A DNA stretch of 31,357 nucleotides, from contig CAYMRS010000029.1 in assembly GCA_964392915.1 (NCBI GenBank), positions 1 to 31,357 of the forward strand, in the 5' to 3' direction. A program made the position numbers and the translations under genes. The DNA is from JAAYUK01 sp964392915. Its GTDB lineage: Bacteria > Nitrospirota > Thermodesulfovibrionia > Thermodesulfovibrionales > Dissulfurispiraceae. Positions within the stretch are counted from its first letter, which is position 1. Every line of letters begins with the position of its first letter. Below, one piece after another: positions 14,472 to 22,221 of the stretch. Below the pieces are notes generated by a model. It worked only from the letters and a program-made list of their open reading frames with translations, searched no databases and was not told where the DNA came from.

Positions 14472-15455
14472 GTGCTGAAAATTATTACCAAACTTGCTGT
14501 TGGAGTTCTCTTTGTTGTCATTGGCGGCATGCTCGGGCTCAAATACGGCAGCATCCCGACAGGGGTAATCGGCGGAACCGCAATCGGCGCTCTTTTCCTC
14601 GTTTCAGAATCCTACCTCAACACCGTTCCCTTCGGCGCCATGCTGGGAGGCTTGGTTGGTCTTGGCATCGGGCTCCTCTCCTCAATGCTCGTCATGATTC
14701 CGATTGAGTCGCTCATGGCGGAAGAGGCCGCCCGCATCATTGCCGCGGCTCTTTCCGCTTTTCTCGGGTACGGCGGCTTCTTTGTCGGCCTCAGCCGCGG
14801 CAAGACCATGACGATTCCCGCAATCATGCGCCTGTTCAAGGGACAGGAGCCGGATGAAGCCCTGATGATTCTTGACAGCAGCGTTGTTATCGACGGCCGC
14901 ATCGCGGATGTCATTGAGACCGGCTTTCTTGAGGGAACCATTCTTGTCCCACAGTTTATCCTTCACGAGCTGCAGCACATCGCCGACTCTCCCGACCCGA
15001 TGCGCCGGACCAAGGGCCGCCGGGGCCTCGACATCATGCAGCGCATCCAGAAGATGACGCAGGTGGCGGTTAGGGTTGTGGATCAGGACTTCCCGAAAAT
15101 CCGGGAGGTCGACGCAAAACTGGTTGCGCTTGCCCGCGCCCTCCAGGCAAAGATCATCACCAACGATTTCAACCTGAACAAGGTTGCCCAGCTGCAGGGC
15201 GTGGCTGTTCTGAATATCAACGAGCTTGCCAATGTCCTGAAGCCGGTTGTCCTGCCGGGAGAGGTCCTCAAACTGTTCATCATGAAGGAAGGCAAGGAAC
15301 AGAATCAGGGAATCGCCTACTTGGACGACGGGACAATGGTTGTCATCGACCACTCGCGCAAACTGATCGGCAAGGATGTTGAAGCAGTCGTAACCAGCGT
15401 GCTCCAGACAACTGCGGGCAGAATGATCTTCGCGCGGCTGAAAGATGAAGGCTAG
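14472..15455 (+). CDS. PIN/TRAM domain membrane protein (YacL-like)
   Basis: A 327-residue protein of the YacL family. It has four hydrophobic segments in about 8-108, a PIN nuclease domain (about 131-245) and a C-terminal TRAM domain (about 258-325). PIN acidic residues are visible: D135 in LDSSVVIDGR, E166 in FILHELQHIAD, D214 in REVDAKL and D232 in ITNDFNLN, so RNase activity is possible though the substrate is unknown. Translation starts at GTG 14472 with AAGGAG upstream. It overlaps ispD by 11 bases; a PIN/TRAM gene next to ispD-ispF is conserved in many bacteria including Bacillus. The role in isoprenoid genes' neighbourhood is unclear. Confidence 0.92.
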   Translation: MLKIITKLAVGVLFVVIGGMLGLKYGSIPTGVIGGTAIGALFLVSESYLNTVPFGAMLGGLVGLGIGLLSSMLVMIPIESLMAEEAARIIAAALSAFLGYGGFFVGLSRGKTMTIPAIMRLFKGQEPDEALMILDSSVVIDGRIADVIETGFLEGTILVPQFILHELQHIADSPDPMRRTKGRRGLDIMQRIQKMTQVAVRVVDQDFPKIREVDAKLVALARALQAKIITNDFNLNKVAQLQGVAVLNINELANVLKPVVLPGEVLKLFIMKEGKEQNQGIAYLDDGTMVVIDHSRKLIGKDVEAVVTSVLQTTAGRMIFARLKDEG

Positions 15456-16206
15456 CGGTAGAAAACCCCCCGGTGCGCCGCGTCGGAGAACCGTCGCAAT
15501 CGTCGCGGCAGCCGGCATCGGCAGGCGATTTGGCGGTACCCGCAACAAGCAGTATGTCGGGCTTGCCGGCAGACCGGTGCTTGCCTGGTCGCTTGCCGCA
15601 TTGCAGGCGTGTCCGCTGATCGACGAGATCATTCCGGTTGTGCATGAGCAGGAGCTTGGGGCAACGGCAGACCTTCTCGACCGGTTCGGGGGCGCGAAGA
15701 TCCTGCGGGTAGTGCCAGGAGGAAAAGAGCGGCAGGACTCTGTCTTGAACGGCCTCGCCGCGATTGCGGATGACTCATGCATAGTGGTCATCCACGACGG
15801 CGCTCGCCCGCTGGTCGCGCCGGAGACGGTTGCCGCTGCGATTCAGGCGCTGGAGGGCGTTGATGGAGCGGTTGTCGCGATGCCGGTGAAGGATACGATA
15901 AAACAGGCTGTTGCCGGGGCCGGAGACTGTCTCGTGGCGCTAACGCTCGATCGGACCCGGCTCTGGATCATCCAGACCCCTCAGGTCTTTCTGTATGAAA
16001 CCCTGAAAGCGGCAATGGAGCGGGCGAAAAAAGAAGGCTTTTTCGGCACGGATGACGCGGCGGTCATCGAACGGTACGGCGGTTCGGTAAGAATCATCGC
16101 GGGTAGCTCGAGAAATATCAAAATCACAACGCCGGAAGATCTTCTCATCGCGGAAGCCTTCCTCGCAATGCCGGAAGGAGGAACCACGGGTCAGGATTTT
16201 GGATAG
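15445..16206 (+). CDS. ispD: 2-C-methyl-D-erythritol 4-phosphate cytidylyltransferase IspD
   Basis: Third step of the MEP isoprenoid pathway: MEP plus CTP gives CDP-methylerythritol. The product is 253 residues. Nucleotide-binding loop AAAGIGRRFG is at 21-30 with NKQY at 34-37; other signatures are GGKERQDSV (92-100), VIHDGARP (115-122), QTPQVF and TDDAAVIE, and the C-terminal KITTPEDL. The first 15 residues, rich in Arg and Pro, are a small extension; the ATG at 15445 lies inside the PIN/TRAM gene, giving an 11-base overlap. It precedes ispF by 21 bases. All essential motifs are intact. Confidence 0.96.
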   Translation: MKASGRKPPGAPRRRTVAIVAAAGIGRRFGGTRNKQYVGLAGRPVLAWSLAALQACPLIDEIIPVVHEQELGATADLLDRFGGAKILRVVPGGKERQDSVLNGLAAIADDSCIVVIHDGARPLVAPETVAAAIQALEGVDGAVVAMPVKDTIKQAVAGAGDCLVALTLDRTRLWIIQTPQVFLYETLKAAMERAKKEGFFGTDDAAVIERYGGSVRIIAGSSRNIKITTPEDLLIAEAFLAMPEGGTTGQDFG

Positions 16207-16227
16207 CGGCGGAATCCGGCATCCCTA

Positions 16228-16698
16228 ATGAATATGCGCATTGGCATCGGCTACGACTCACACTGTTTCTCGGAGGGCGGAAAGCTCATCCTCGGCGGCG
16301 TCGAAATCCCGCATGAACGCGGGCTGATAGCGTATTCCGATGGCGACGCGCTTTGCCACGCCATCATTGACGCCATTCTCGGTGCGCTTGGCGCCGGCGA
16401 TATCGGCGGGCTCTTTCCTGATACCGACCCGCGCTGGAAAGACGCCGTCAGCACCAACCTGCTTCGGCATGTTCTCTCTCTCGTCTCTGATGCCGGATTT
16501 GAAATCGCGTGGATTGACAGCATTGTCATCACGGAACAGCCGAAGCTTGCGCCTCACCTCGATTCGATGAAGGCGGCGCTTTACGCGGCGGGCATCCCTG
16601 CAGGCCGCATCAACATCAAGGCCAAGACCAACGAAAGAATGGGCTTCATCGGGCGGGGAGAGGGCATAGCGGCGCAGGCTATCTGTCTTTTACAGTAA
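16228..16698 (+). CDS. ispF: 2-C-methyl-D-erythritol 2,4-cyclodiphosphate synthase IspF
   Basis: Fifth step of the MEP pathway; forms methylerythritol cyclodiphosphate with release of CMP. The 156-residue protein has the zinc ligands D10 and H12 in GIGYDSHCF and H44 in DALCHAI, with the conserved SDGDALCHAIIDAILGA helix, GDIGGLFPDTD, and the C-terminal KAKTNERMGFIGRGEGIAAQA. It starts MNMRIGIG; ATG at 16228 or at 16234 would both work. It ends the long plus-strand gene run and converges with pyrG across 76 bases in which I see no clear intrinsic terminator. Confidence 0.97.
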   Translation: MNMRIGIGYDSHCFSEGGKLILGGVEIPHERGLIAYSDGDALCHAIIDAILGALGAGDIGGLFPDTDPRWKDAVSTNLLRHVLSLVSDAGFEIAWIDSIVITEQPKLAPHLDSMKAALYAAGIPAGRINIKAKTNERMGFIGRGEGIAAQAICLLQ

Positions 16699-16774
16699 GA
16701 TGGGGCGTGAAATGCCTCCGGAGCGCATCGCCTCCTGCCAAACGCTGAAAATCTTTATCCCGCTTAGATCTTCA

Positions 16775-18421
16775 TCAAGATTCGGGGAAAAAATCCAACT
16801 TCGCCTTCAGCGAGGCCGCAATGAAGGCGGTAAAGAGCGGGTGCGGCTCACGCGGACGTGACTTGAACTCCGGATGGAACTGGCAGCCAAGGAACCACGG
16901 ATGATCTTCCAGTTCGACCATCTCGCACAGCTCGCCGTCAGGCGAAAGGCCGCTGAAGATTACGCCCTTCCCGGAGAGAACTTCCCGGTATTTGTTATTA
17001 AACTCATAACGATGGCGATGACGCTCTGAAATCTCTTTCGTCCCGTACGCCGCGAAAGCATGCGACCCCTCCTTCAACACGCACGGATATGCGCCAAGCC
17101 GCATCGTGCCGCCCATCTGCGATTCAACCGTCCGTTCTTCAAAGGAGCCGGTTCGATGGTTGTACCACTTCTCCATGAGGTAGATAATCGGGTCGGGTGT
17201 CTTTACATCAAATTCCGTGCTGTTCGCCTTCAGCCCGCACAGGGTTCGGGCCATTTCTATGACTGCCAGCTGCATGCCCAGGCAGATGCCGAAATAGGGA
17301 ATCTTCTGTTCACGGGCATACCGGACAGCCAGAATCTTTCCCTCAATGCCGCGAATACCGAAGCCTCCCGGCACAAGGATGCCGTCAACCTCCGCGAGCA
17401 GCTCTTCAGCGCCCTTCTTCTCGATCTGCTCCGCGTCGGTCCACTTCAGATTCACGCGGGCATTGTTCGCGATGCCGCCATGGATGAGCGCCTCCTCAAG
17501 GCTCTTGTAGGAATCCTTCAGGCCGACATACTTGCCAACAATCGCAATCGTCGTTTCATGTTTTGGATGTTTGATGCGCTCGACGATATTTTCCCAGGCA
17601 TCCGTATTCGGAGGGGTAACGTTCAGCTGCAGTTTCTTGTCGATGAGCCGGTCGAGCCCTTCCGCCTTGAACGCCAGCGGAACTTCATATACCGTTTCAA
17701 CATCAAGCGCCGCAATAACCGCATCGGGATCCAGGTTGCAGTGAATGGCGATCTTCCGCTTCATTTCGGGAGGCAGCGGCCGCTCGGTTCTGCAGAGCAG
17801 GACGTCCGGCTGAATACCTATTTCGCGCAATTCATTCACGCTGTGCTGGGTCGGCTTTGTCTTCATCTCGCCCGCGGTTTTAATAAACGGCACAAGCGTA
17901 AGATGCATATACAGAACATTCTCCTTGCCGACGTTGTAGCGAAACTGGCGGATGGCTTCCAGAAACGGCAGGCTCTCGATATCACCGACCGTGCCGCCGA
18001 TTTCGACAATCAGAATATCGAGGCCCGGCGTCGCGGCGGATTTAATGGCTTCCTTGATTTCATCGGTAATATGGGGGACCACCTGCACGGTTGCGCCGAG
18101 ATAGTCGCCGCGCCGCTCCTTGGTGATTACATTGTAGTAAATCTTGCCGGTTGTGTAGTTGTTGACGACCGATGCGCGGAAGCTGGTGAACCGCTCATAG
18201 TGGCCAAGGTCGAGATCCGTCTCGCAGCCATCATCGGTAACAAAGACTTCGCCGTGCTCAAACGGACTGAGGGTTCCAGGGTCGACGTTTATGTAAGGAT
18301 CGAGCTTCTGGATAGCGACCTGCAGCCCCTTCGCTTCAAGCAGTGCCGCCATCGCCGCCGCTGCAATGCCTTTGCCGAGCGCGGACACTACGCCGCCGGT
18401 TACAAAGATGTACTTAACCAT
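16775..18421 (-). CDS. pyrG: CTP synthase PyrG
   Basis: Makes CTP from UTP, ATP and glutamine. The product is 548 residues, normal for the family. The N-terminal synthase domain begins KYIFVTGGVVSALGKG; the usual second Ser of VVSSLGKG is Ala, a known kind of variation. The metal/nucleotide segment FEHGEVFVTDDG and VEIGGTVGDIES follow. The C-terminal glutaminase domain has C380 in GICLGMQ and the His/Glu pair in QFHPEF. The ATG at 18421 has GGAGAGG about nine bases upstream and lies within the end of kdsB (22-base overlap). CTP is used by KdsB itself, so pairing with kdsB is metabolically sensible. Confidence 0.97.
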   Translation of the reverse strand: MVKYIFVTGGVVSALGKGIAAAAMAALLEAKGLQVAIQKLDPYINVDPGTLSPFEHGEVFVTDDGCETDLDLGHYERFTSFRASVVNNYTTGKIYYNVITKERRGDYLGATVQVVPHITDEIKEAIKSAATPGLDILIVEIGGTVGDIESLPFLEAIRQFRYNVGKENVLYMHLTLVPFIKTAGEMKTKPTQHSVNELREIGIQPDVLLCRTERPLPPEMKRKIAIHCNLDPDAVIAALDVETVYEVPLAFKAEGLDRLIDKKLQLNVTPPNTDAWENIVERIKHPKHETTIAIVGKYVGLKDSYKSLEEALIHGGIANNARVNLKWTDAEQIEKKGAEELLAEVDGILVPGGFGIRGIEGKILAVRYAREQKIPYFGICLGMQLAVIEMARTLCGLKANSTEFDVKTPDPIIYLMEKWYNHRTGSFEERTVESQMGGTMRLGAYPCVLKEGSHAFAAYGTKEISERHRHRYEFNNKYREVLSGKGVIFSGLSPDGELCEMVELEDHPWFLGCQFHPEFKSRPREPHPLFTAFIAASLKAKLDFFPES

Positions 18422-19188
18422 TGCTTTACCCTCTCCAGATCTTCAGGCGTATCAACGCCGATAGTTGTATGTTCAGTTATGCCCACTTTAATGGCGGTGT
18501 TATTTTCGAGCGCCCGCAGCTGTTCCAGCTTTTCGATCTGCTCCAGCCTGGCCGGCGGCAGTTGTGCAAAACGCTCCAGCGAGCGCCTGCGGAATGCGTA
18601 TATGCCGCAATGCCTGTACATGGAAACCTCTGCCAGCTTTTCATCGGGCAGGCCTTCGCTTCCCCTGATAAACAGATCCCGGTGATACGGTATCGGAGCC
18701 CGGGAGAAATAAAGCGCATATCCGTCCGGGCCGAAGACTACCTTGACTACATTTGGATTGAACAGGTCTTCTACATCTGAGATGCGCTTCGCCAGCGTGC
18801 CGATATCTGCCCGCGGATCATCCATCAGCCCTATAACTTCATCTACCATGGCAGGATTCAGCAACGGCTCGTCGCCCTGCACATTCACCACGACATCCTC
18901 TGCGCCGATCAGCATCCCGTCTTCCGTTAGTATCCGCACCGCTTCGGCAATGCGATCCGTGCCGGACTGGTGGGCGTCAGAGGTCATCACTGCGGAGCCC
19001 CCAAAAGCCCGCACCGCTTCAGCAATGCGGTCGCTGTCGGTCGCGACAATAACCGCGTTAACCCGTTGGGCTCGGGCTGCATTTTCATATACATGCTGTA
19101 TCATGGGCTTTCCGGCGAGAGAAGTGAGGGGTTTCCCGGGGAAGCGCGAAGCTTCGAAGCGCGCGGGAATAACCACAATAGCAGGCAT
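18400..19188 (-). CDS. kdsB: 3-deoxy-manno-octulosonate cytidylyltransferase KdsB
   Basis: Activates Kdo with CTP to CMP-Kdo for the LPS inner core; a marker of a Gram-negative outer membrane. From ATG 19188 the product is 262 residues starting MPAIVVIPARFEASRFPGKPL, the standard start with the R10 and K19 nucleotide contacts. VQGDEP at 103-108 holds a metal-binding Asp; SGTDRIAEA and the C-terminal GVDTPEDLERV are typical. The frame is open 15 codons further upstream but that part is unlike the family and has no support. It overlaps pyrG by 22 bases. No clear SD precedes it; see the possible near-leaderless promoter just upstream. Confidence 0.96.
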   Translation of the reverse strand: MPAIVVIPARFEASRFPGKPLTSLAGKPMIQHVYENAARAQRVNAVIVATDSDRIAEAVRAFGGSAVMTSDAHQSGTDRIAEAVRILTEDGMLIGAEDVVVNVQGDEPLLNPAMVDEVIGLMDDPRADIGTLAKRISDVEDLFNPNVVKVVFGPDGYALYFSRAPIPYHRDLFIRGSEGLPDEKLAEVSMYRHCGIYAFRRRSLERFAQLPPARLEQIEKLEQLRALENNTAIKVGITEHTTIGVDTPEDLERVKQWLSTSL

Positions 19189-19196
19189 AACGTGTT

Positions 19197-19206
19197 TATG
19201 ATAACA
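19197..19206 (-). promoter_or_regulatory. kdsB: Possible extended -10 element immediately upstream of kdsB
   Basis: On the minus strand TGT-TATCAT occupies 19206-19198, ending ten bases before the kdsB ATG. If active, transcription would begin about at the start codon, giving a nearly leaderless message, which would fit the absence of a visible SD. A plus-strand -10-like TATGAT (19197-19202) for lnt overlaps it. No good -35 is visible for either. Weak prediction. Confidence 0.25.
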
Positions 19207-19231
19207 TAAATGGCGTTTACCCGCTTGCGCC

Positions 19232-20770
19232 ATGAAAAGAAAAAAAATACAGATACCTCTTTGGGTTTGGGCTGCCCTGAGCTCAGGGATGCTTCTCGTC
19301 CTCTGCTTCCCGAAATTCGACCTGTTCCCGCTTGCGTGGTTCGCGCTTGTTCCCCTGCTGTGGAGCCTCTATCCCCTGGATAACCGCCAGGCCTTCCAGG
19401 CCGGTTTGCTGTTCGGTGTGGTCTCGTTTTTCGGCTCGACATACTGGATTTACCATTCCGTCCATCACTACGGCTCAATTCCATTTATTCCCAGCCTGCT
19501 GCTGGTGTTTGCCCTTTGTCTGTATCTGGCGCTTTATCCGGCGCTTTTTGCGATTCTCTTCGCATCGCTCATGAAGCGTTCCTCGCTTCCCGCGCTCCTT
19601 ATTGCCCCGCTCTTCTGGACAGTCTGCGAGTTCGCTCGCGCTTATGTGTTTACCGGTTTCCCGTGGTCAAGTCTCGGATATTCTCAATACCTTTTCCTTC
19701 CGGTGATTCAAATAGCGGACATCACGGGAATATACGGCGTTTCTTTTCTTGTCATGGCCGTCAACGGAGCCATTGTGGATGCTTTTCTGCTTAAGCGCAG
19801 GCAGATGGATAAGCCTCTTTTTCCTTCCCTGCCCACGGTAGCCGGATGGATGGCCCTCGGGATAGTTCTGCTTTTCACGCTTGTCTATGGATTCTGGCGC
19901 CTTCATCAGGACCGGGGAGCCGGCACCGTTCGAGTCGCTGTTATTCAGGGCAATATCGAGCAGGATAAAAAGTGGGATAAAGCGTTTCAGGACTATGTCA
20001 TTAAAACATATCGCGACCTCTCCGCTACCGCGGTTCAGACAAAGCCGGACCTTGTCGTCTGGCCTGAATCTGCCGTACCCTTTGTCTTTGGTCGCGACAA
20101 CGCGCTGTCAAAAGAGCACATCGAATTCCAGCAGACGCTGGATACCTATCTGCTGTTCGGGACGATTCTTCACAAAGACCGGAAGCAGAACCTCTACTCC
20201 AACGGCGCGGCCCTGCTGAGTAAAGATGGATCAATCTCGTATCTCTATGATAAAATTCATCTAGTTCCCTTTGGCGAGTATGTTCCGCTCAGACCGCTTC
20301 TCTTTTTTGTTGATAAACTCGCCTACGGTATCGGCGATTATGTTGCGGGCGACTCGTATATCCGGGCAGTTACTCCCTTCGGCAGTTTCGCGACGCTCAT
20401 CTGCTACGAATCGGTTTTCCCGGGGCTTGCGCGTAAATTTTATGTGCGCGGCGGCGATTTTATGGTGACCATTACCAATGATGCCTGGTTTGGCACGACC
20501 AATGGTCCCTATCAACACTTCAGCATGGCGGTTTTCCGTTCAGTCGAAAACCGCAAGCCTATGGTAAGGGCGGCAAACAGCGGTATTTCGGGATTCATTG
20601 ACAGTAACGGAAAGATTGTGAAAACCACAGAATTAATGACCAGAACCATCATAACGGAAAACATCGGCATAGATAAAACTATCACCCTCTATACAAAATA
20701 TGGAGACCTGTTCTCGTTTTTCTGCATCGCGGGAGCTCTCCTTCTCTTTTTCAGAAAATACAAACGATAG
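19232..20770 (+). CDS. lnt: Apolipoprotein N-acyltransferase Lnt
   Basis: Inner-membrane enzyme adding the third acyl chain to lipoproteins, required for Lol sorting in Gram-negatives. The 512-residue protein has several membrane helices in the first 225 residues, a periplasmic nitrilase-like domain (about 232-480) and a final helix (about 492-507). The catalytic triad is visible: E279 in VVWPESAVPF, K341 in YDKIHLVPFGEYVP and C391 in LICYESVFPG. The motif ITNDAWFG after the Cys is also present. The start is divergent from kdsB with a 43-base gap. The gene is 21 bases upstream of prfB; the two probably share a transcript. Confidence 0.96.
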   Translation: MKRKKIQIPLWVWAALSSGMLLVLCFPKFDLFPLAWFALVPLLWSLYPLDNRQAFQAGLLFGVVSFFGSTYWIYHSVHHYGSIPFIPSLLLVFALCLYLALYPALFAILFASLMKRSSLPALLIAPLFWTVCEFARAYVFTGFPWSSLGYSQYLFLPVIQIADITGIYGVSFLVMAVNGAIVDAFLLKRRQMDKPLFPSLPTVAGWMALGIVLLFTLVYGFWRLHQDRGAGTVRVAVIQGNIEQDKKWDKAFQDYVIKTYRDLSATAVQTKPDLVVWPESAVPFVFGRDNALSKEHIEFQQTLDTYLLFGTILHKDRKQNLYSNGAALLSKDGSISYLYDKIHLVPFGEYVPLRPLLFFVDKLAYGIGDYVAGDSYIRAVTPFGSFATLICYESVFPGLARKFYVRGGDFMVTITNDAWFGTTNGPYQHFSMAVFRSVENRKPMVRAANSGISGFIDSNGKIVKTTELMTRTIITENIGIDKTITLYTKYGDLFSFFCIAGALLLFFRKYKR

Positions 20771-20791
20771 ACATTTCCGGAGGCTTGCTGA

Positions 20792-21902
20792 ATGATTACT
20801 CACGCGGATTTGCAGGAACAGCTCAGAACGCTGAAAGAGCGTATTTCTTCTCTCCGAGGTTATCTTTGATGTAGACCGGACACAGAGTGAGCTTGATTTA
20901 ATAGATCAGGAACTCACCAAAGAAGAAGTATGGTCGGATCCTGACAGGACGCGAGAACTTCAAAAGAGAAAAACTCACCTTGGCAATACTCTCCGGCCGG
21001 TTGAAGAGGTATATCGGAAAGTATTATATCTGGAAGAATCCCTTGATATTCTGACGGAAGATGGGGGAGATGTCTTTATCGCGGAGTTTTCCTCCGATAT
21101 GAAGGATCTCTCAAAAAAAATTAATTCCCTGGAACTGCATCTCCTGCTGTCCGGTGAAGTGGACCGCAATAATGCGATAGTTACTATTCATCCGGGCGCC
21201 GGTGGCACCGAAAGCCAGGACTGGGCTCAGATGCTTATGCGCATGTATCTGAGATGGGCGGAAAGCCACAAATACACTACAGAAATTATCGATTATCAGG
21301 CTGGTGATGAAGCGGGCATCAAAGGCGTTACATTCAGCGTATCCGGAGAATTTTCCTACGGATACCTCAAGGCCGAGGCCGGCGTTCACCGTCTGGTTCG
21401 CATTTCTCCTTTTGATGCCGCCAAGCGCCGTCACACATCATTCAGCGCGGTTATCGTCTATCCGGAAATTGAAGATGACGTTGCTATTGAAATTCGGGAA
21501 GAAGATTTGAAAATGGACACATTCCGGGCCTCAGGAGCCGGAGGACAGCATGTTAATAAAGTATCATCCGCTGTCCGGCTGACGCATATTCCCTCCGGCA
21601 TCATCATTTCATGTCAGAGCGAACGATCCCAGATCAGAAACCGCGAGCTTGCAATGAAGGTTCTAAAAGCGAGGCTTTACGATCAGCAGATTCGCGCTCG
21701 GGAAAAAAGACTCGATGACATTGTTGGCGATAAAAAGGACATTACCTGGGGAAGCCAGATTCGTTCCTATGTCATGCAGCCATACCGGCTCATAAAAGAT
21801 CATAGAACAAACATTGAAGCCGGAAATGTTGACGCGGTGCTTGATGGAGGAATAGACATTTTTATTGAAGGAAGTCTCAGGGCGAACGCTAAAAAAAAAT
21901 AA
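20792..21902 (+). CDS. prfB: Peptide chain release factor 2, expressed by +1 programmed frameshift
   Basis: RF2 releases peptides at UGA and UAA. Reading begins at ATG 20792 (GGAGG eight bases upstream) and runs 25 codons to CTT followed by in-frame TGA at 20867-20869. Slipping +1 at CTT continues from GAT at 20868 to the stop at 21900-21902, for 369 residues in all. The joined sequence LRGYL-DVDRTQSELD matches the RF2 family across the shift. With this join the codon-recognition motif SPF is at 205-207 and the catalytic GGQ at 250-252, the same numbers as in E. coli. The site lets RF2 level control its own synthesis. It is not a pseudogene: the rest is intact. It follows lnt closely. Confidence 0.96.
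20855..20870 (+). promoter_or_regulatory. prfB: RF2 +1 frameshift signal
   Basis: The site reads CGAGGT-TAT-CTT-TGA-T: slippery CTT (20864-20866), the UGA stop (20867-20869), and an internal SD-like GAGGT ending three bases before CTT. In E. coli the stimulator is AGGGGG and the base after UGA is C. Here the SD keeps five bases complementary to the 16S end but differs in sequence, and the base after UGA is T. The stop is codon 26, as in E. coli. Confidence 0.93.
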
Positions 21903-21944
21903 TGCTGTTGTACTATCTTCTTCTTATTAGTAATAAGAAAAGAC

Positions 21945-21980
21945 TAGTAGTAGAAGTAGGCGCGGTTAATATGTGAACAA
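21945..21980 (+). other. DnaA-trio-like unwinding element next to a DnaA box
   Basis: Read 3' to 5' on the plus strand from 21959, the repeats are GAT, GAA, GAT, GAT, GAT, matching the published DnaA-trio consensus 3'-[G/A]A[T/A]-5' at every unit. They are followed by a GC-rich patch and then a reverse-oriented DnaA box with one mismatch (TGTGAACAA). This trio, GC patch, box order is that of the basal unwinding system described for bacterial origins. Single box and spacer length differ from the Bacillus example. Confidence 0.6.
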
Positions 21981-22107
21981 TTTGGCAAAGGTATTGAAGA
22001 ACAAGTTTCTTTTCGTTTGTTGCGCAAAGGGATTTTTTCACATATTTTCACAGAGCCCGGGGGAGAAAGGAATATCCATATTTTTTTCACAGGTGTCTCA
22101 ACAATTA

Positions 22108-22137
22108 TTGCTCTGATTTTTCGCATTGAGCTATAAT
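22108..22137 (+). promoter_or_regulatory. dnaA: Candidate dnaA promoter
   Basis: A perfect TATAAT (22132-22137) lies 84 bases before dnaA with a weak -35-like TTGCTC (22108-22113) at 18-base spacing. The predicted transcript would start near 22144 and contain the DnaA-box-like TTTTCCACA at 22159-22167, so autoregulation by DnaA is plausible. Prediction only. Confidence 0.5.
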
Positions 22138-22168
22138 GAGCAGTGCTGAAGAAGGCGTTTTTCCACAA

Positions 22169-22193
22169 ATGTTGAAAACATGTTGATAAACAT
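22169..22193 (+). repeat. Two overlapping palindromes in the dnaA leader
   Basis: ATGTT-GAA-AACAT (22169-22181) and ATGTT-GATA-AACAT (22180-22193) share two bases and form a tandem pair of near-identical inverted repeats, 28 bases upstream of the dnaA ATG and next to a DnaA-box-like site. They could be a regulator binding site or RNA hairpins in the dnaA leader. The function is unknown. Confidence 0.5.
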
Positions 22194-22221
22194 AAAGAAA
22201 ACAAAGGGATTTCTACCATAA

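Larger units (their letters stand above)
21903..22221 (+). other. oriC: Putative chromosomal replication origin (oriC)
   Basis: This 319-base non-coding region between prfB and dnaA holds origin-like elements. On the left are an AT-rich inverted repeat (TTCTTATT-AGT-AATAAGAA, 21921-21939) and tandem trinucleotides TAG TAG TAG AAG TAG (21945-21959), a GC-rich patch (21960-21965) and a DnaA-box-like TGTGAACAA (21972-21980). Further DnaA-box-like 9-mers are TTTTTCACA (22034-22042 and 22083-22091), ATTTTCACA (22044-22052) and TTTTCCACA (22159-22167). Boxes are imperfect compared with TTATCCACA; a relaxed TTWTNCACA fits three. Position directly upstream of dnaA-dnaN-gyrB supports the call. Unwinding site and exact limits are inferred. 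Confidence 0.8.

Noticed and set aside
16699..16774. Terminator between convergent ispF and pyrG
   Set aside because: Only short stems such as CTCCGGAG and ATCTT/AAGAT are present, without a T-run in either direction.
17060..18685. Long plus-strand open frame opposite pyrG
   Set aside because: PyrG on the minus strand is complete and certain; the plus-strand product resembles no family.
20867..20869. In-frame TGA in prfB read as selenocysteine
   Set aside because: A SelB gene is present, but the surrounding sequence matches the RF2 +1 frameshift site and the downstream frame is +1, not in phase with Sec readthrough.
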